Assembly: GCA_018056685.1 (NCBI GenBank)
Contig: JAGPFC010000006.1
Span: 33,501 to 97,500 of the forward strand
Reading direction: 5' to 3'
Source of the DNA: Smithella sp.
Lineage (GTDB): Bacteria; Desulfobacterota; Syntrophia; Syntrophales; Smithellaceae
DNA length: 64,000 nt
A model generated the notes under the pieces. The model did no database searches, had not been told where the DNA came from, and saw only the letters and a program-made list of their open reading frames with translations. This document shows, piece by piece, positions 26,286 through 36,192 of the stretch. The position numbers and the translations under genes were made by a program. Position 1 is the stretch's first letter. Each line of letters begins with the position of its first letter.

Positions 26286-27665
26286 ATGAAGATCGCTGTT
26301 TTAAACGGTTCGCCGAAAGGTGAGGTCAGCGTCACCATGCAGTATGTTCATTTTCTGGAGCAGAGATTTCCGGAAGCTGAATTTAATTTTTTTGACGTGG
26401 CGCTGAAAATCAGAAAACTGGAAAAAGATGACAAAGCCTTTCAGGAAGTTATAGACGGTATTGCGGCGGCGGACGCGGTGCTCTGGGCTTTCCCGCTTTA
26501 TTTTCTGGTGGTTTGCTCTCAGTACAAAAGATTCATCGAGTTGATTTTTGAAAAAAATGCGGTCTCGGTTTTTCGAGGCAAACCGGCTGCCTCTCTGTCA
26601 ACCTCCATCAATTTTTTTGACTATACCGCCCATAACTACATCAATGCTGTTTGCGACGACCTGGATATGAATTATTTCGGAGCCTATTCAGCGGAAATGA
26701 ATGATCTGTTGAAAACCGGTGAGCGTCGGCGGCTGAAGAAATTCGGTGAATTATTTTTCAAGGCGATCAAAGACAAAACGCCGGCGATCAGAAACAATAA
26801 GCCACTTTCCGCGCCGGAAGTTGTTTTTGAAGCCGAAGCGATTCAGCCGGTGAATCCCGGAGACAAAAAGGTTTTGATTGTGGCCGATGATCTCACTGAA
26901 AATGCCAATCTTCAGAAAATGGTGGAGAGATTGCGGAACACGTTTTCTCCCGCTGCCGAACTGGCGCTGCTCAAGGATGTGGATATCAAAGGCGGATGCC
27001 TGGGCTGTTGTGAGTGCGGTTTCGATAATCAGTGTGTCTATGACGGTAAAGACGGATTCCGGGATTTTTTCAATTCAAAAATTAAAACGGCTGATATTTT
27101 GTTTCTTGCGGGAGCCATACACGACCGTTATCTATCGGCGTTATGGAAATGTTTTTTTGATCGAAGTTTTTTCAACGGTCACACGCCTTTTCTGAAGGGC
27201 AAGCAAATCGGATTTGTCATTTCCGGCCCTTTCAGAGACCTTCATAACTTACGCGAAATATTTGACGCGACCACGCAATTTCAGTTAGCCGGGTTTAACG
27301 GTTTTGTCAGTGATGATATGGGAAGCAGTGCTCAAATCAATGCGGCCCTGCAAACCATGGCAACCAGTGCGGTTGATCAAGGCACGCTCGGCTATATTCA
27401 GCCGCCGACATTCTATCAGGTTGCCGGCACCAAATTATTTCGCGATGCCATTTACGGCAGGTTGCGCCCGGTCTTTCAGGCGGATCACCGCTACTACAAA
27501 GAACACGGGATGTATAATTTCCCCCAGACATATTATAAATGGCGGATGATCAACGGCATTCTGGTCATGCTCACGAAAATCCCGGCATTTCGCCGTGAGT
27601 TTTTCAAGAGAATCAAAAAAGAAATGATAAAGCCAACGGCCAGCGCCCTGAAGAGAACAGAGTAA
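26286..27665 (+). CDS. Two-domain flavodoxin-like NAD(P)H oxidoreductase
   Basis: 459 residues. The first domain starts MKIAVLNGSPKGEVSVTMQYV, an NADPH-dependent FMN reductase or flavodoxin-fold phosphate loop, with WAFPLYFLVVCSQYKRFIE. A second, degenerate copy starts near residue 196 (KKVLIVADDLTENANLQKM) and holds GGCLGCCECGFDNQCVYDGKDGF, the C-x2-C-type cysteines seen in iron-sulfur flavoproteins, followed by LFLAGAIHDRYLSALWKCFFDR. This tandem fusion is uncommon. It probably binds FMN and reduces a quinone or metabolite; the substrate is unknown. It is followed after 48 bases by an SDR gene and may be co-transcribed with it. Confidence 0.7.
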   Translation: MKIAVLNGSPKGEVSVTMQYVHFLEQRFPEAEFNFFDVALKIRKLEKDDKAFQEVIDGIAAADAVLWAFPLYFLVVCSQYKRFIELIFEKNAVSVFRGKPAASLSTSINFFDYTAHNYINAVCDDLDMNYFGAYSAEMNDLLKTGERRRLKKFGELFFKAIKDKTPAIRNNKPLSAPEVVFEAEAIQPVNPGDKKVLIVADDLTENANLQKMVERLRNTFSPAAELALLKDVDIKGGCLGCCECGFDNQCVYDGKDGFRDFFNSKIKTADILFLAGAIHDRYLSALWKCFFDRSFFNGHTPFLKGKQIGFVISGPFRDLHNLREIFDATTQFQLAGFNGFVSDDMGSSAQINAALQTMATSAVDQGTLGYIQPPTFYQVAGTKLFRDAIYGRLRPVFQADHRYYKEHGMYNFPQTYYKWRMINGILVMLTKIPAFRREFFKRIKKEMIKPTASALKRTE

Positions 27666-27713
27666 AGGTCATCCTGTTTATCGTATTTTTTATACAACAA
27701 GGAGAAGAGAAAA

Positions 27714-28481
27714 ATGAATATTCAAGAAGTGGTGGCGCTGGTTACCGGTGGCGCGTCGGGATTGGGTGAGTCCAGTGTTCTGGAACTGGTTAAAAAAAGA
27801 GCAAAAGCTGTTATCGTGGATGTTGATGTCGAAAAGGGAGAAAAACTGGCGGCCAAAATCGGCGCCAATGCGATATTTGTCAAAACAGACATTACCCGTG
27901 AAGAGGATGTCCGGCAGGCCATCCGGAAAGCGATCGATACTTTCGGAAAGATCAACACGGCAATCAACTGCGCGGGGGTGGTCAATCCTGGGAAGCTCAT
28001 CGGCAGAAAAGGTCCTTTGACGCTGGAGGCTTTCAATAAAGTTTTGCAGATTAATCTCGTGGGAACCCTGAATGTTATCAGACTGGCCGTTGAGCAGATG
28101 ATGAATAACCCTCCGGAAGAAGAAGGGGAAAGGGGCGTTATTATTAACTCCGCTTCGATTGCCGCATTTGAAGGACAGGTTGGCCAGGTGGCATACAGCG
28201 CATCGAAAGCCGGCATTGTCGGCATGACTCTGCCCATCGCAAGAGAAATTTCCGATTATGGAATCAGGATCGTTACCATCGCGCCGGGAATTTTTGATAC
28301 GCCCATGATGGCCGGTTTGCCGGTAACGGTCAAGGAGGATATGGCCAAGACCGTTCCTTTTCCACGGCGTTTGGGACACCCCGCAGAATTTGCCCAAATG
28401 GCCTTGCACATCATGGAAAATAAAATGCTGAACGGTTGCTGTATTCGATTGGATGGCGCTTTAAGAATGTCGGCAAAATAA
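27714..28481 (+). CDS. Short-chain dehydrogenase, 3-hydroxyacyl-CoA dehydrogenase type II paralogue
   Basis: 255 residues, the same length as and closely similar to the SDR at 10900. VTGGASGLGESSVLEL, NCAGVVNPGKLIG, INSASIAAFEGQVGQVAYSASKAGIVGMTLP (Ser and Tyr-xxx-Lys), and IAPGIFDTPMMAGLP with PFPRRLGHPAEFAQMAL. It probably oxidises 3-hydroxyacyl-CoA with NAD. ACAAGGAGAAGAG lies upstream of the ATG. Two copies in one window suggest different substrates or conditions. Confidence 0.83.
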   Translation: MNIQEVVALVTGGASGLGESSVLELVKKRAKAVIVDVDVEKGEKLAAKIGANAIFVKTDITREEDVRQAIRKAIDTFGKINTAINCAGVVNPGKLIGRKGPLTLEAFNKVLQINLVGTLNVIRLAVEQMMNNPPEEEGERGVIINSASIAAFEGQVGQVAYSASKAGIVGMTLPIAREISDYGIRIVTIAPGIFDTPMMAGLPVTVKEDMAKTVPFPRRLGHPAEFAQMALHIMENKMLNGCCIRLDGALRMSAK

Positions 28482-28545
28482 GTCTGAACGGATGAGGATG
28501 TTGGTCAGAACCTAAATTAAATTTTATTCTTCAACAGCAAAATTC

Positions 28546-29892
28546 TCATTTTGAAAGATTGTTAACATGAAGTGCTTTTTTCGTCCAGAAAAACACCACG
28601 AACAAAGCTGCAAAATTCGTCAAAGGCAGCGCAAGCCAGACTCCCGTTATTCCAAAACAATCAGGTAACAGGATCAACAGTGGAATGAAAACAAAACTGT
28701 CGCGAAAAAAAAGTAATAGCATGGCTAACGTTCCTTTTCCCAATCCCATTAAAGCATAGATGAAAATTATTGTAGGAGCAATTAAAACAAGAGCCGAAGC
28801 GTGAATCCTCAGAGCCGTTATGGCTATTGCCAGCAAATCACGATCGTTGGAAAAAAGGCCTACCAGTGGAGAAGCAAATACTTCAAGAAAAATAAAAGCA
28901 ACCGAAGCAAATATGAATGAAATTTTTAAAGCGGCAAAAACAGATTCTCTCAATCTTTGATGTAGTTTCGCACCGGAACTGAATCCGACAACCGGCATTA
29001 AGCCGGCGCCAATGCCGAAAACAACCATGGTGGCCATACTCATGATACGAAAACAGATCCCAAAAGCTCCGATGGCTTTAAAACCAAAATCAGCGAGAAC
29101 GTGATTGTAAATGACCATGACCAGACCGGCTACCAGATTGATCATGATGGAAGGCAAACCGGTTGCGTATATGGATTTTATTATGTTGATGTCCGGAATC
29201 ATGTATTTTAATCCGGATGCATATTTGGATGATCTTAAATTCAGAAAAACCAGCGAAAATATGAAACTTGAAAAATTCGCAACCAGCGCGGCAGTTGCGG
29301 CTCCTCGAATGCCCATTTCCGGAAAAGGACCCAATCCGAAAATTAACAGAGGATCAAGAATCATACTGGTAACAAAGATGATCAGGAAAACATACATGGA
29401 TAAAAGCGGTCTGCCTTCGGCACGCAGCAGGTTATTGGCCATTAAGGTGAATAGTCCGAAAGGTGAACTAAAAACGATAATATAAAGATAATCATGACAA
29501 AGAGGCATTATTTCATCGGATGCTCCAAAAAGACGGATGATGGAGTCTCCAAAAAGTAAAACCGATACGATCATGAATAAACCAAAAGAAAATGAAAGAC
29601 AAAATATCTGGCCTGCCGTTTTTTTTGCATGAAGATGTTTACCCGCGCCAAACATTCTTGCGGCAAAGGAACCGGCGCCAATACCTGTTCCCACGCCGAT
29701 GGCAGAAGCAATGAGTTGAATCGGAAAGCAGACCGTCAATGCCGCCAGCGCCTGTGTGCTGCAGCGCGCCATCCAGAATGTATCAATGAAGTTGTAAAGA
29801 GACATGGCTGTCATCGCTATGATGGATGGCCAGCTCATCTTTAGAATCAGCGGGAATATGTCTTCTTTAGCTAAATCTAGTCTTTGGGTCAT
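28546..29892 (-). CDS. MATE family efflux transporter
   Basis: 448 residues with about twelve hydrophobic segments arranged as two related halves. N-terminal PLILKMSWPSIIAMTAMSLYNFIDTFWM is the usual MATE start, and the mid-protein ATGLPSIMINLVAGLVM is the start of the second half. MATE proteins export cationic drugs or metabolites using a proton or sodium gradient. The substrate is unknown. It is convergent with the SDR gene upstream and 200 bases from the HD-GYP gene. No regulator is adjacent. Confidence 0.88.
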   Translation of the reverse strand: MTQRLDLAKEDIFPLILKMSWPSIIAMTAMSLYNFIDTFWMARCSTQALAALTVCFPIQLIASAIGVGTGIGAGSFAARMFGAGKHLHAKKTAGQIFCLSFSFGLFMIVSVLLFGDSIIRLFGASDEIMPLCHDYLYIIVFSSPFGLFTLMANNLLRAEGRPLLSMYVFLIIFVTSMILDPLLIFGLGPFPEMGIRGAATAALVANFSSFIFSLVFLNLRSSKYASGLKYMIPDINIIKSIYATGLPSIMINLVAGLVMVIYNHVLADFGFKAIGAFGICFRIMSMATMVVFGIGAGLMPVVGFSSGAKLHQRLRESVFAALKISFIFASVAFIFLEVFASPLVGLFSNDRDLLAIAITALRIHASALVLIAPTIIFIYALMGLGKGTLAMLLLFFRDSFVFIPLLILLPDCFGITGVWLALPLTNFAALFVVFFWTKKALHVNNLSK

Positions 29893-30092
29893 CTTTTATG
29901 GTCCGGAACAGTATGGACTGAATGATGAATATTCCTATCACATATTGCAGCATAGTCCAGCCCTTTTGATTTCAATATGGTTTTTCAGTTTGAAATATGA
30001 AGCGAGAATAGATGTAAAAACACATTTCCCGTTAATGAATATTTTTATACAGGATTAAACCAGGGCGTATTTCGATATTCTGGATTTGTATT

Positions 30093-31910
30093 TTATGGAT
30101 GTTTATAGCCTTTGTTTCGGATTAAATTCACACAGGCATCGACGACATTCGCATCATAAAGTGTGCCTCTGTTTTGTTCGATTTCTTTGAGAGCTGCTTC
30201 TATGCCCAAGGATGCGCGGTAGGGACGATGAGAAGACATCGCATCAACGACATCCGCAACAGCCATAATCCGGGCTTCCATAAGAATTTCATCTCCCTTT
30301 AGATTTCGGGGATATCCTGTGCCGTTCATTCTTTCATGGTGCTGGTATACAATTTGTGCCAGCGGCCAAGGTGATTCGATATCCTTCAACATATCGTAAC
30401 CACTCTGGGGATGTTCTTTTACCATTTCATATTCTATCTCGGTCAGTCGGGAAGGTTTTGTCAATATTTCCGCAGGGATGGATAATTTCCCAATATCATG
30501 GATGGACCCTGCCATGCGGATTCCTTCAACGTTATCCTGCGCCAGACCCATTTCTGTAGCAATGGCGCAAGCCAGTCTTGCCGACTGGGACTGGTGACCG
30601 GCCGTGTAGGGATCCCTGGCTTCCAGAGCAGATATCAGTACCTGAATGGTCGCGGCAAACGCTTTTCGGAGACTTTCCAGCGTCTGTTGAAGTTTTGCTT
30701 CCGCAATTTTACGTTCGGTGATATTTCTTGATTCGCCGAGAATTGATACAGCTTTCCCGTTTTCATCTCTGATGAAACTAAACGAACACTCCCCCCATAT
30801 CGTCTCTCCGTTTTTAGAGATGAATTCCAGCTCCAGTGTTCTGAACATTAAATCACGGGACATTGTTTGAATGGCTTTGGGCATACTGACGGTAGTAAAA
30901 TCGGTTGCTTTCTTAAAAGATTCAGGCGTGAGGAATTTATCCCAGGTTAATTTTTTTATCTCTTCAAAGGTATATCCCAATAGTTTTTCCACGGAAGGGC
31001 TGATATACGTTATATTGAGATTGAGGTCCATGAGCCAAACCTGATCTTTCATGTGATCCGCCAGGAGACGGTATTGTTCTTCACTTTTTTTCAGCATTTC
31101 CTGCGCCAGTTTACGTTCGGTGATATCATTGGTTTCACCCATCAGAGAGACAGGTTTGCCGTTTTCATCACGGATGAAATGTAAACGGTTTTCGGTCCAC
31201 AAAAGATGACCGTCCTTATGACGGGCCTGCAGTTCCATGACGTGACGCGTTCCTGGAGGAGGGGGATGACCTTGAAGTGCGCCGGCCAGTCCGGTGACGA
31301 ATGCTTCCGATATTTTTTGCACGGATTCTTCTGTGAAAAGTTCTTTAAAAGATATCTTTTTTAACTCGTCCAAAGGATATCCGTATAGTTTTTCCGCGGA
31401 AGGACTCAAATAAAGAGGCTTTAATTTTAAATCCATAATCCAGACATGTTCGGATATATTGTCGGCGAGAACGTGATAGAGAGACTCGCTTTTTTTTAAA
31501 GCTTCTTCCGCCTGTTTTTGTTTAATTCTGACTTTAGCCTCTTCTAATTCTCTGTCGATGGCTGGGCAAAGGCGTGACAATTTGCCTTTCATGAAATAAT
31601 CGTGCGCGCCGGAGCGCATGCATTCAATGGCGGTTTCTTCGCCGATGGTTCCCGATATGACGATAAAAGGAATATCGAGATGGGCCTCCTTGTAAAGAGC
31701 AATTGCCGAAGGCGCATCAAATGTCGGCATTTTATAATCGCAGAGAATAATGTCCCACTGCTTTTCGCGGAGGGCTTTTTTCATGTCCGCCGCGGTTTCT
31801 ATCCGTTCATAAACGGGATGATACCCGCCTTTTCTCAGTTCGCGGACGGTGAGCAGCACATCATCTTCCGAATCATCAATCATTAATGCGCGAAGCAGTT
31901 TATCCTGCAT
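30093..31910 (-). CDS. Receiver-PAS-PAS-HD-GYP signalling protein
   Basis: 605 residues from ATG 31910, with AGGGAG upstream; a longer frame to 32036 adds residues with no receiver homology. Order: receiver domain (ALMIDDSEDDVLL, phospho-acceptor Asp in IILCDYKMP), two PAS domains each closed by DITERK/NITERK, a short coiled coil, then HD-GYP with GSIHDIGKLSIPAEIL and HHERMNGTGYP. HD-GYP enzymes hydrolyse cyclic di-GMP. The PAS domains probably sense redox or a small ligand. A close paralogue of the C-terminal half is at 44331. No histidine kinase is adjacent, so the receiver's partner is elsewhere. Confidence 0.9.
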   Translation of the reverse strand: MQDKLLRALMIDDSEDDVLLTVRELRKGGYHPVYERIETAADMKKALREKQWDIILCDYKMPTFDAPSAIALYKEAHLDIPFIVISGTIGEETAIECMRSGAHDYFMKGKLSRLCPAIDRELEEAKVRIKQKQAEEALKKSESLYHVLADNISEHVWIMDLKLKPLYLSPSAEKLYGYPLDELKKISFKELFTEESVQKISEAFVTGLAGALQGHPPPPGTRHVMELQARHKDGHLLWTENRLHFIRDENGKPVSLMGETNDITERKLAQEMLKKSEEQYRLLADHMKDQVWLMDLNLNITYISPSVEKLLGYTFEEIKKLTWDKFLTPESFKKATDFTTVSMPKAIQTMSRDLMFRTLELEFISKNGETIWGECSFSFIRDENGKAVSILGESRNITERKIAEAKLQQTLESLRKAFAATIQVLISALEARDPYTAGHQSQSARLACAIATEMGLAQDNVEGIRMAGSIHDIGKLSIPAEILTKPSRLTEIEYEMVKEHPQSGYDMLKDIESPWPLAQIVYQHHERMNGTGYPRNLKGDEILMEARIMAVADVVDAMSSHRPYRASLGIEAALKEIEQNRGTLYDANVVDACVNLIRNKGYKHP

Positions 31911-32065
31911 GGAATTGTCGTCTCCCTGGCATACTGCCTTTTGAATGACCGTGTCCCGACTAAAATGAGATTTCTCAATGGTTAAAAATAATTGCTGTTG
32001 TTCCGAATTATTTTTCTGTGAAAAATATATAAACAATTATTCCGGATGTCAAAGGAAAATCCATT

Positions 32066-33457
32066 TTAAAGATACGCTCCCATTTTCAGCGCGTTGACAT
32101 CCATGCTGACTCCCAGTTTGGTGTGTACCAGATCCCGCGCGCTCATCTTAAAGGGATGCAGAATCAGCGAAGCCTCTTCCAGCGTAAAATTGAGGACAGG
32201 CAATAAATCCGCCAGGCTTTTTCTATCGGGATTGACGATGCTGTGGATAACGACAGAACTTTTAACACTGATCCCCATCATTTCCCGAACCTTCTCTTTC
32301 GCGCTGACTTTAAAAGGCAGCGGATCTAAAGGAAACTCTTCCAATATAAAATTAGATGAAGGTGTTGCCTCCACGATACTGGTTTTGCTGCCCATCAAAC
32401 TGCCCAGTGTCACCAGAGAAGTCTCCAGGGCTTCATTCAGAGGCAGGGTTGCCGGATGAACGTTCCTGGCGGGAAAATCAGCAACTAAATCTGCGGGCGG
32501 CGGCGCAGCGGTTAGTTGTTTGCACCAGCGTAAATACAAAGCGGGATTGAGTTTGAACGCCGGGGTATAAAAATAAAAAGGCGTTTTTTGCCAGGCCGGT
32601 GTGGGTACCTTGGGCAGATTGGCGACTTTAATCAAATCGGCATAGGTTTCCAGTTGAAGGCCGCTGACCCTGACCCTTAATTGCCAGAAGGGAAGATAGG
32701 TAATATTGTCTCCCTTTTCCGGCCATACCACAAATTTGACTCTGTTGAGATTCTTTCCTGACGGAATCCAGGCGCTATGGCAGTTCTCACAAAAAAGAAC
32801 CAGAGCATTTTTTTCACCCGGCAGATCGGCGCCGCAGTCAGGGCAAAGCAGGGAAAGAAAATCAATGTGCCATTTTTCATCCCCGGCGGCCAGCAGCGCC
32901 TGTTCCACCTCTATGTCTTTGGTCTGCAGGTCAAGGGGTTTCTTTAAAACCGCGTCATAAACGCGATTATTGCGGCAGTAAAGCGGTGAATAAATGACAC
33001 TGGCCGTTTCGCCGATAAATACTTCCCTTAAAGCACCGGTCTGCGTTTTGAAATTTTTCAACAAATGATCTTTGGTCTTATGAGCGGCAGAAATGAATTT
33101 TCCTTCGTTGTCCCGGTTGCCCACAAATTTTAATTTCATCGCCTGCGGACGCAGACCAAGAGAATAGGGAAGCAGGGGAGCATCAAAAGATAAAAAATTG
33201 GCGTCAAAATATTTATAGGCGATATCGTGAGGCTGGATGGCGAAGGACAGACCTTTGAGACGCCAGTATGGGATGAAATAAATATTTTCCGTAATGCCTT
33301 CAGCGGGAGGAATGTAAAAACGGAAATGATCATCAGTGGCCAGATAGACGTGAGTGCGGCAAAATTTACACGAAAGGATGCGATCCGTTTCGTCGAGAAT
33401 GATCGGCGCTCCGCACTGAGGGCACTGCTGTTCAATCTGAAAGTTAGAGCCGTTCAC
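32066..33457 (-). CDS. Zinc-ribbon protein paired with the SPFH gene
   Basis: About 463 residues. Two treble-clef-like zinc ribbons: CPQCGAPIIL...LSCKFCRTHVYL near the N-terminus and CPDCGADLPGEKNALVLFCENCHSAW near the middle; each is followed by a similar YxPYWRL/YLPFWQL block, so the protein seems built from an internal duplication. No membrane segment. The frame overlaps the end of the upstream SPFH gene; the start is uncertain between GTG 33457 and TTG 33496, neither with a strong ribosome binding site. It probably works with the SPFH protein as a complex or scaffold. The function is unknown. Confidence 0.6.
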   Translation of the reverse strand: MNGSNFQIEQQCPQCGAPIILDETDRILSCKFCRTHVYLATDDHFRFYIPPAEGITENIYFIPYWRLKGLSFAIQPHDIAYKYFDANFLSFDAPLLPYSLGLRPQAMKLKFVGNRDNEGKFISAAHKTKDHLLKNFKTQTGALREVFIGETASVIYSPLYCRNNRVYDAVLKKPLDLQTKDIEVEQALLAAGDEKWHIDFLSLLCPDCGADLPGEKNALVLFCENCHSAWIPSGKNLNRVKFVVWPEKGDNITYLPFWQLRVRVSGLQLETYADLIKVANLPKVPTPAWQKTPFYFYTPAFKLNPALYLRWCKQLTAAPPPADLVADFPARNVHPATLPLNEALETSLVTLGSLMGSKTSIVEATPSSNFILEEFPLDPLPFKVSAKEKVREMMGISVKSSVVIHSIVNPDRKSLADLLPVLNFTLEEASLILHPFKMSARDLVHTKLGVSMDVNALKMGAYL

Positions 33458-34565
33458 CGCATTTATTGCAATAGATAGATTCCGGTAAATTTTCAAAACC
33501 GCACTTGGCGCATGGTTTCAGGGCCGGCTTGACCGTGACCGCCATACCGCAATTGACGCAGAAATTGGCATTGACCGGTAAATTTCTACCGCAATGCGCG
33601 CATTTGTTGATAACTAAAATCTGGTGTCCGCAGGCCGGGCAGAAACGCGCATCCTTCGGCACGATCTGTTTGCAGTCCGGGCAGGTGAACGCCTCGGGAG
33701 CTGCCGGGGCGGTCGCTGCTCCTTTGAAAGCTTCCAGAAGCATCCCGGGCATCATAAACCCCATACCCATTCCCAGACCGGCGCCAGCTTCCGATTGCGT
33801 TGTTGCTGCCGATTCCACGGCCATGGCCGCTTTCATTTTCAGGAGTTTATTGAGGTCGTCAAAAACACCCAGACGGCTTTTATCGTCAATGGCTTTTTGC
33901 ACGTCCGGCGGCGGCGTGATGGAGTTAATGTAGAGATCGGTCAGCGCCAGGCCGAACTTGCTTAAATCGTTCTGGAGCATCGTTCTCAATCCTTCTGAGA
34001 ATTCGTTATATTTGCCCGGCAGGTTGAAAATGGTGTCAACTTTTTCGCCCATGTAATCGTTAAAGCGTGACACGATCACGCGGTTTAAGTATTCTTCAAT
34101 TTCCTCCGTACTGAAAATGCCCTGTGTTCCGACGAGAGAGTTAATCAAAAGCAGCGGTTGAATCACGCGAATGTTAAAAACGCCGAAAGCGCGCAGGCGA
34201 ATCAAGCCCAGCTCCTGGTCTCGGAAAGCGACTGGATCGCGTGTGCCCCATTTTAAATCGGTAAAAACTTTCATGTTGATGAAATAAACTTCCGCGCGCA
34301 ACGGGCTGGTCATGCCCCATGGAATGGCGAGTACCTTGGTCAATAACGGTATATTGAAGGTCTTGAGCGTGTGCCGTCCCGGGCCGAAGGCGTCATAGGC
34401 CTTGCCGTTATAGAAAAAGACGGCGGTCTGACTTTCCCGGACGGTCATCTGTGCGCCGAACTTGATTTCGCCGGAACCCTTTTCCGGAATTCTGTGCACG
34501 ATTTCTTTACCTGATTCGTCAAACCATTCAATAACTTCCAGAAATATTACATTATTGGTTCCCAT
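33444..34565 (-). CDS. SPFH/Band 7 protein with C-terminal zinc ribbons (virion-core-like family)
   Basis: 373 residues from ATG 34565, with AAAGGAGCGG upstream. An SPFH domain covers roughly residues 25-240 (KGSGEIKFGAQMTVRESQTAVFFYNGKAYDAFGPGRHTL onward), then a glycine/methionine-rich linker (GAGLGMGMGFMMPGML), then three zinc ribbons with paired CxxC motifs (CPDCKQ..CPACG, CAHCGR..CVNCG, CAKCGF..CNKCG). It matches the COG4260 family annotated as membrane protease subunit or virion core protein. Such proteins oligomerise at membranes, and related YdjI-type proteins respond to membrane stress. It overlaps the downstream zinc-ribbon gene. Confidence 0.78.
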   Translation of the reverse strand: MGTNNVIFLEVIEWFDESGKEIVHRIPEKGSGEIKFGAQMTVRESQTAVFFYNGKAYDAFGPGRHTLKTFNIPLLTKVLAIPWGMTSPLRAEVYFINMKVFTDLKWGTRDPVAFRDQELGLIRLRAFGVFNIRVIQPLLLINSLVGTQGIFSTEEIEEYLNRVIVSRFNDYMGEKVDTIFNLPGKYNEFSEGLRTMLQNDLSKFGLALTDLYINSITPPPDVQKAIDDKSRLGVFDDLNKLLKMKAAMAVESAATTQSEAGAGLGMGMGFMMPGMLLEAFKGAATAPAAPEAFTCPDCKQIVPKDARFCPACGHQILVINKCAHCGRNLPVNANFCVNCGMAVTVKPALKPCAKCGFENLPESIYCNKCGERL

Positions 34566-34642
34566 AAGCGTCCGCTCCTTTGGTTGATGATGTAAATTCT
34601 TTGATGATAAAAAATAATAAGGGACAGACATCCAATAGTCAA

Positions 34643-34674
34643 GGACAAATCAATGACAGGACAAATCAATGACA
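34643..34674. repeat. Two-copy 16-bp tandem repeat
   Basis: GGACAAATCAATGACA occurs twice head to tail at 34643-34658 and 34659-34674, about 80 bases upstream of the SPFH gene start on the minus strand. It may be a recent duplication or a paired binding site. Confidence 0.6.
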
Positions 34675-34786
34675 TAAAAAAAATGTTATGGATTCTACAT
34701 TAATCTGTGTTAAAAATTGAGGTGAATGTGAATATATGATCTGTTAATGTCTGTGTGAATAAAAGCTTATATAGGATGATTGTAAG

Positions 34787-36028
34787 ATGAAAATCAGTCA
34801 AATTGATAATAAGACAAAATCTGAATATTTGGAAAATAATTATGGAAAAAATATCATACCTCTATCAGCAGCGGAACAATCGATGATCGGGATAGAACAA
34901 ACCGAAGTATTACTTTTTTATAAGAAAGAAACATCCATATCAAAACTGAAAGAAAGTCTGTTAAAAACTATAGAGCATTACAATCTTTTTTCAAGCCGTC
35001 TCATCATGATTGATGACAACAAATTTGCCTTACAATATTGTACAGACGGATTTGTAATAAATGTTTTGCCATCAATTGATGAACCTTTTGATCGTATTAA
35101 TATTGAAGATATCAAGAAGATGATGGTGCGTGTTAAAACATTGCCGGGTGAACCTCTTTTTGCTGTCACAGGAATACCGGTAAAAGATGGAATATTTGGC
35201 GGAATCAGTTGTTCGCACGCCATATCGGATGGCATTTCATTAATGCTGTTTCTGTTTTCGTGGATGTGCATCATCGAAGGTAAAAATTTTCCGTTGCCGT
35301 CCAATCAAAGATTATTCAAGGGGAAACCTGTTTCCATAGATAGGATTGATAAGGCATTCATTCCACCGTTATCCGAGTTGAGTCAGGAAATTCAAAATAG
35401 AGTTAAAGCAGGTGATATAAAAACATTTTCTAAAAGAGAATATTTTACATATGAATTTCTTACTCAAATAAAAAATCAAGCAATATTAGAAAACAAAAAA
35501 TATATTCTTTCGAATAACCAAATCATAACCTCATGTTTATTGAAAAAATATCACAATCATATTTTACCCAAGACAGATAAAATATTTTTGAAGCATCCTA
35601 TTAGTATCAGAGATGTGAATCCTGATATTGACTCTTTTTATATCGGCAATGCGGTATTTGTTAATTTAATAGAATTTACAAAAAATGAAATCGATACAAT
35701 GTCCATTCCTCAAATTGCGTATCGGTTGAAAGAATCAATTCATAAAATAAGAAATGAAAACTTCATAAAAGAAATATCTTCTTTTTCAAGGTATGGGTTA
35801 GAAATTAAAACGGACCTGTATAAAAAATATCCTGCTGCTAACATAGATACAGATATCGTCGCCAGCAATATGACCCATCTGAGCGATTTTGAGTCTTTCG
35901 GGTTCAGTTCCAATATAGGGAGTATTGTGCACATTGGTATGCCTTATTATAAAACAAGTTTTATTATGTTGAAAGAGAAAAGCGATACGATATTCGCAGA
36001 GATAACAAGCATATATCCGATACCCTGA
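34787..36028 (+). CDS. AT-rich acyltransferase with HxxxDG motif (BAHD/condensation superfamily)
   Basis: 413 residues, AT-rich unlike its neighbours. SCSHAISDGISLMLFLFSW (about residues 144-162) carries the H-x3-D-G catalytic motif shared by BAHD acyltransferases, NRPS condensation domains and related CoA-dependent acyltransferases. Near the C-terminus ESFGFSSNIGSIVHIGMP occupies the place of the structural DFGWG motif. It would move an acyl group from CoA or a carrier to an alcohol or amine. The acceptor is unknown. AGGATG lies about 8 bases upstream. The asparagine-synthetase-like gene follows, and both have low GC, suggesting one transferred unit. Confidence 0.6.
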   Translation: MKISQIDNKTKSEYLENNYGKNIIPLSAAEQSMIGIEQTEVLLFYKKETSISKLKESLLKTIEHYNLFSSRLIMIDDNKFALQYCTDGFVINVLPSIDEPFDRINIEDIKKMMVRVKTLPGEPLFAVTGIPVKDGIFGGISCSHAISDGISLMLFLFSWMCIIEGKNFPLPSNQRLFKGKPVSIDRIDKAFIPPLSELSQEIQNRVKAGDIKTFSKREYFTYEFLTQIKNQAILENKKYILSNNQIITSCLLKKYHNHILPKTDKIFLKHPISIRDVNPDIDSFYIGNAVFVNLIEFTKNEIDTMSIPQIAYRLKESIHKIRNENFIKEISSFSRYGLEIKTDLYKKYPAANIDTDIVASNMTHLSDFESFGFSSNIGSIVHIGMPYYKTSFIMLKEKSDTIFAEITSIYPIP

Positions 36029-36192
36029 TCATGTCAGATAATTTATGGTGAGTGAAATAGAGCAAAATCAAGAAGAACCGAAAAACAACCTAACTTTTTT
36101 ATGCCGCATCAATACAAATCCCTCTTGATGAAAGCATCGGGCTCAAACGCATTCGGTTTTACTTCTGCAACAGGGTGATAAACTGAAACAGA

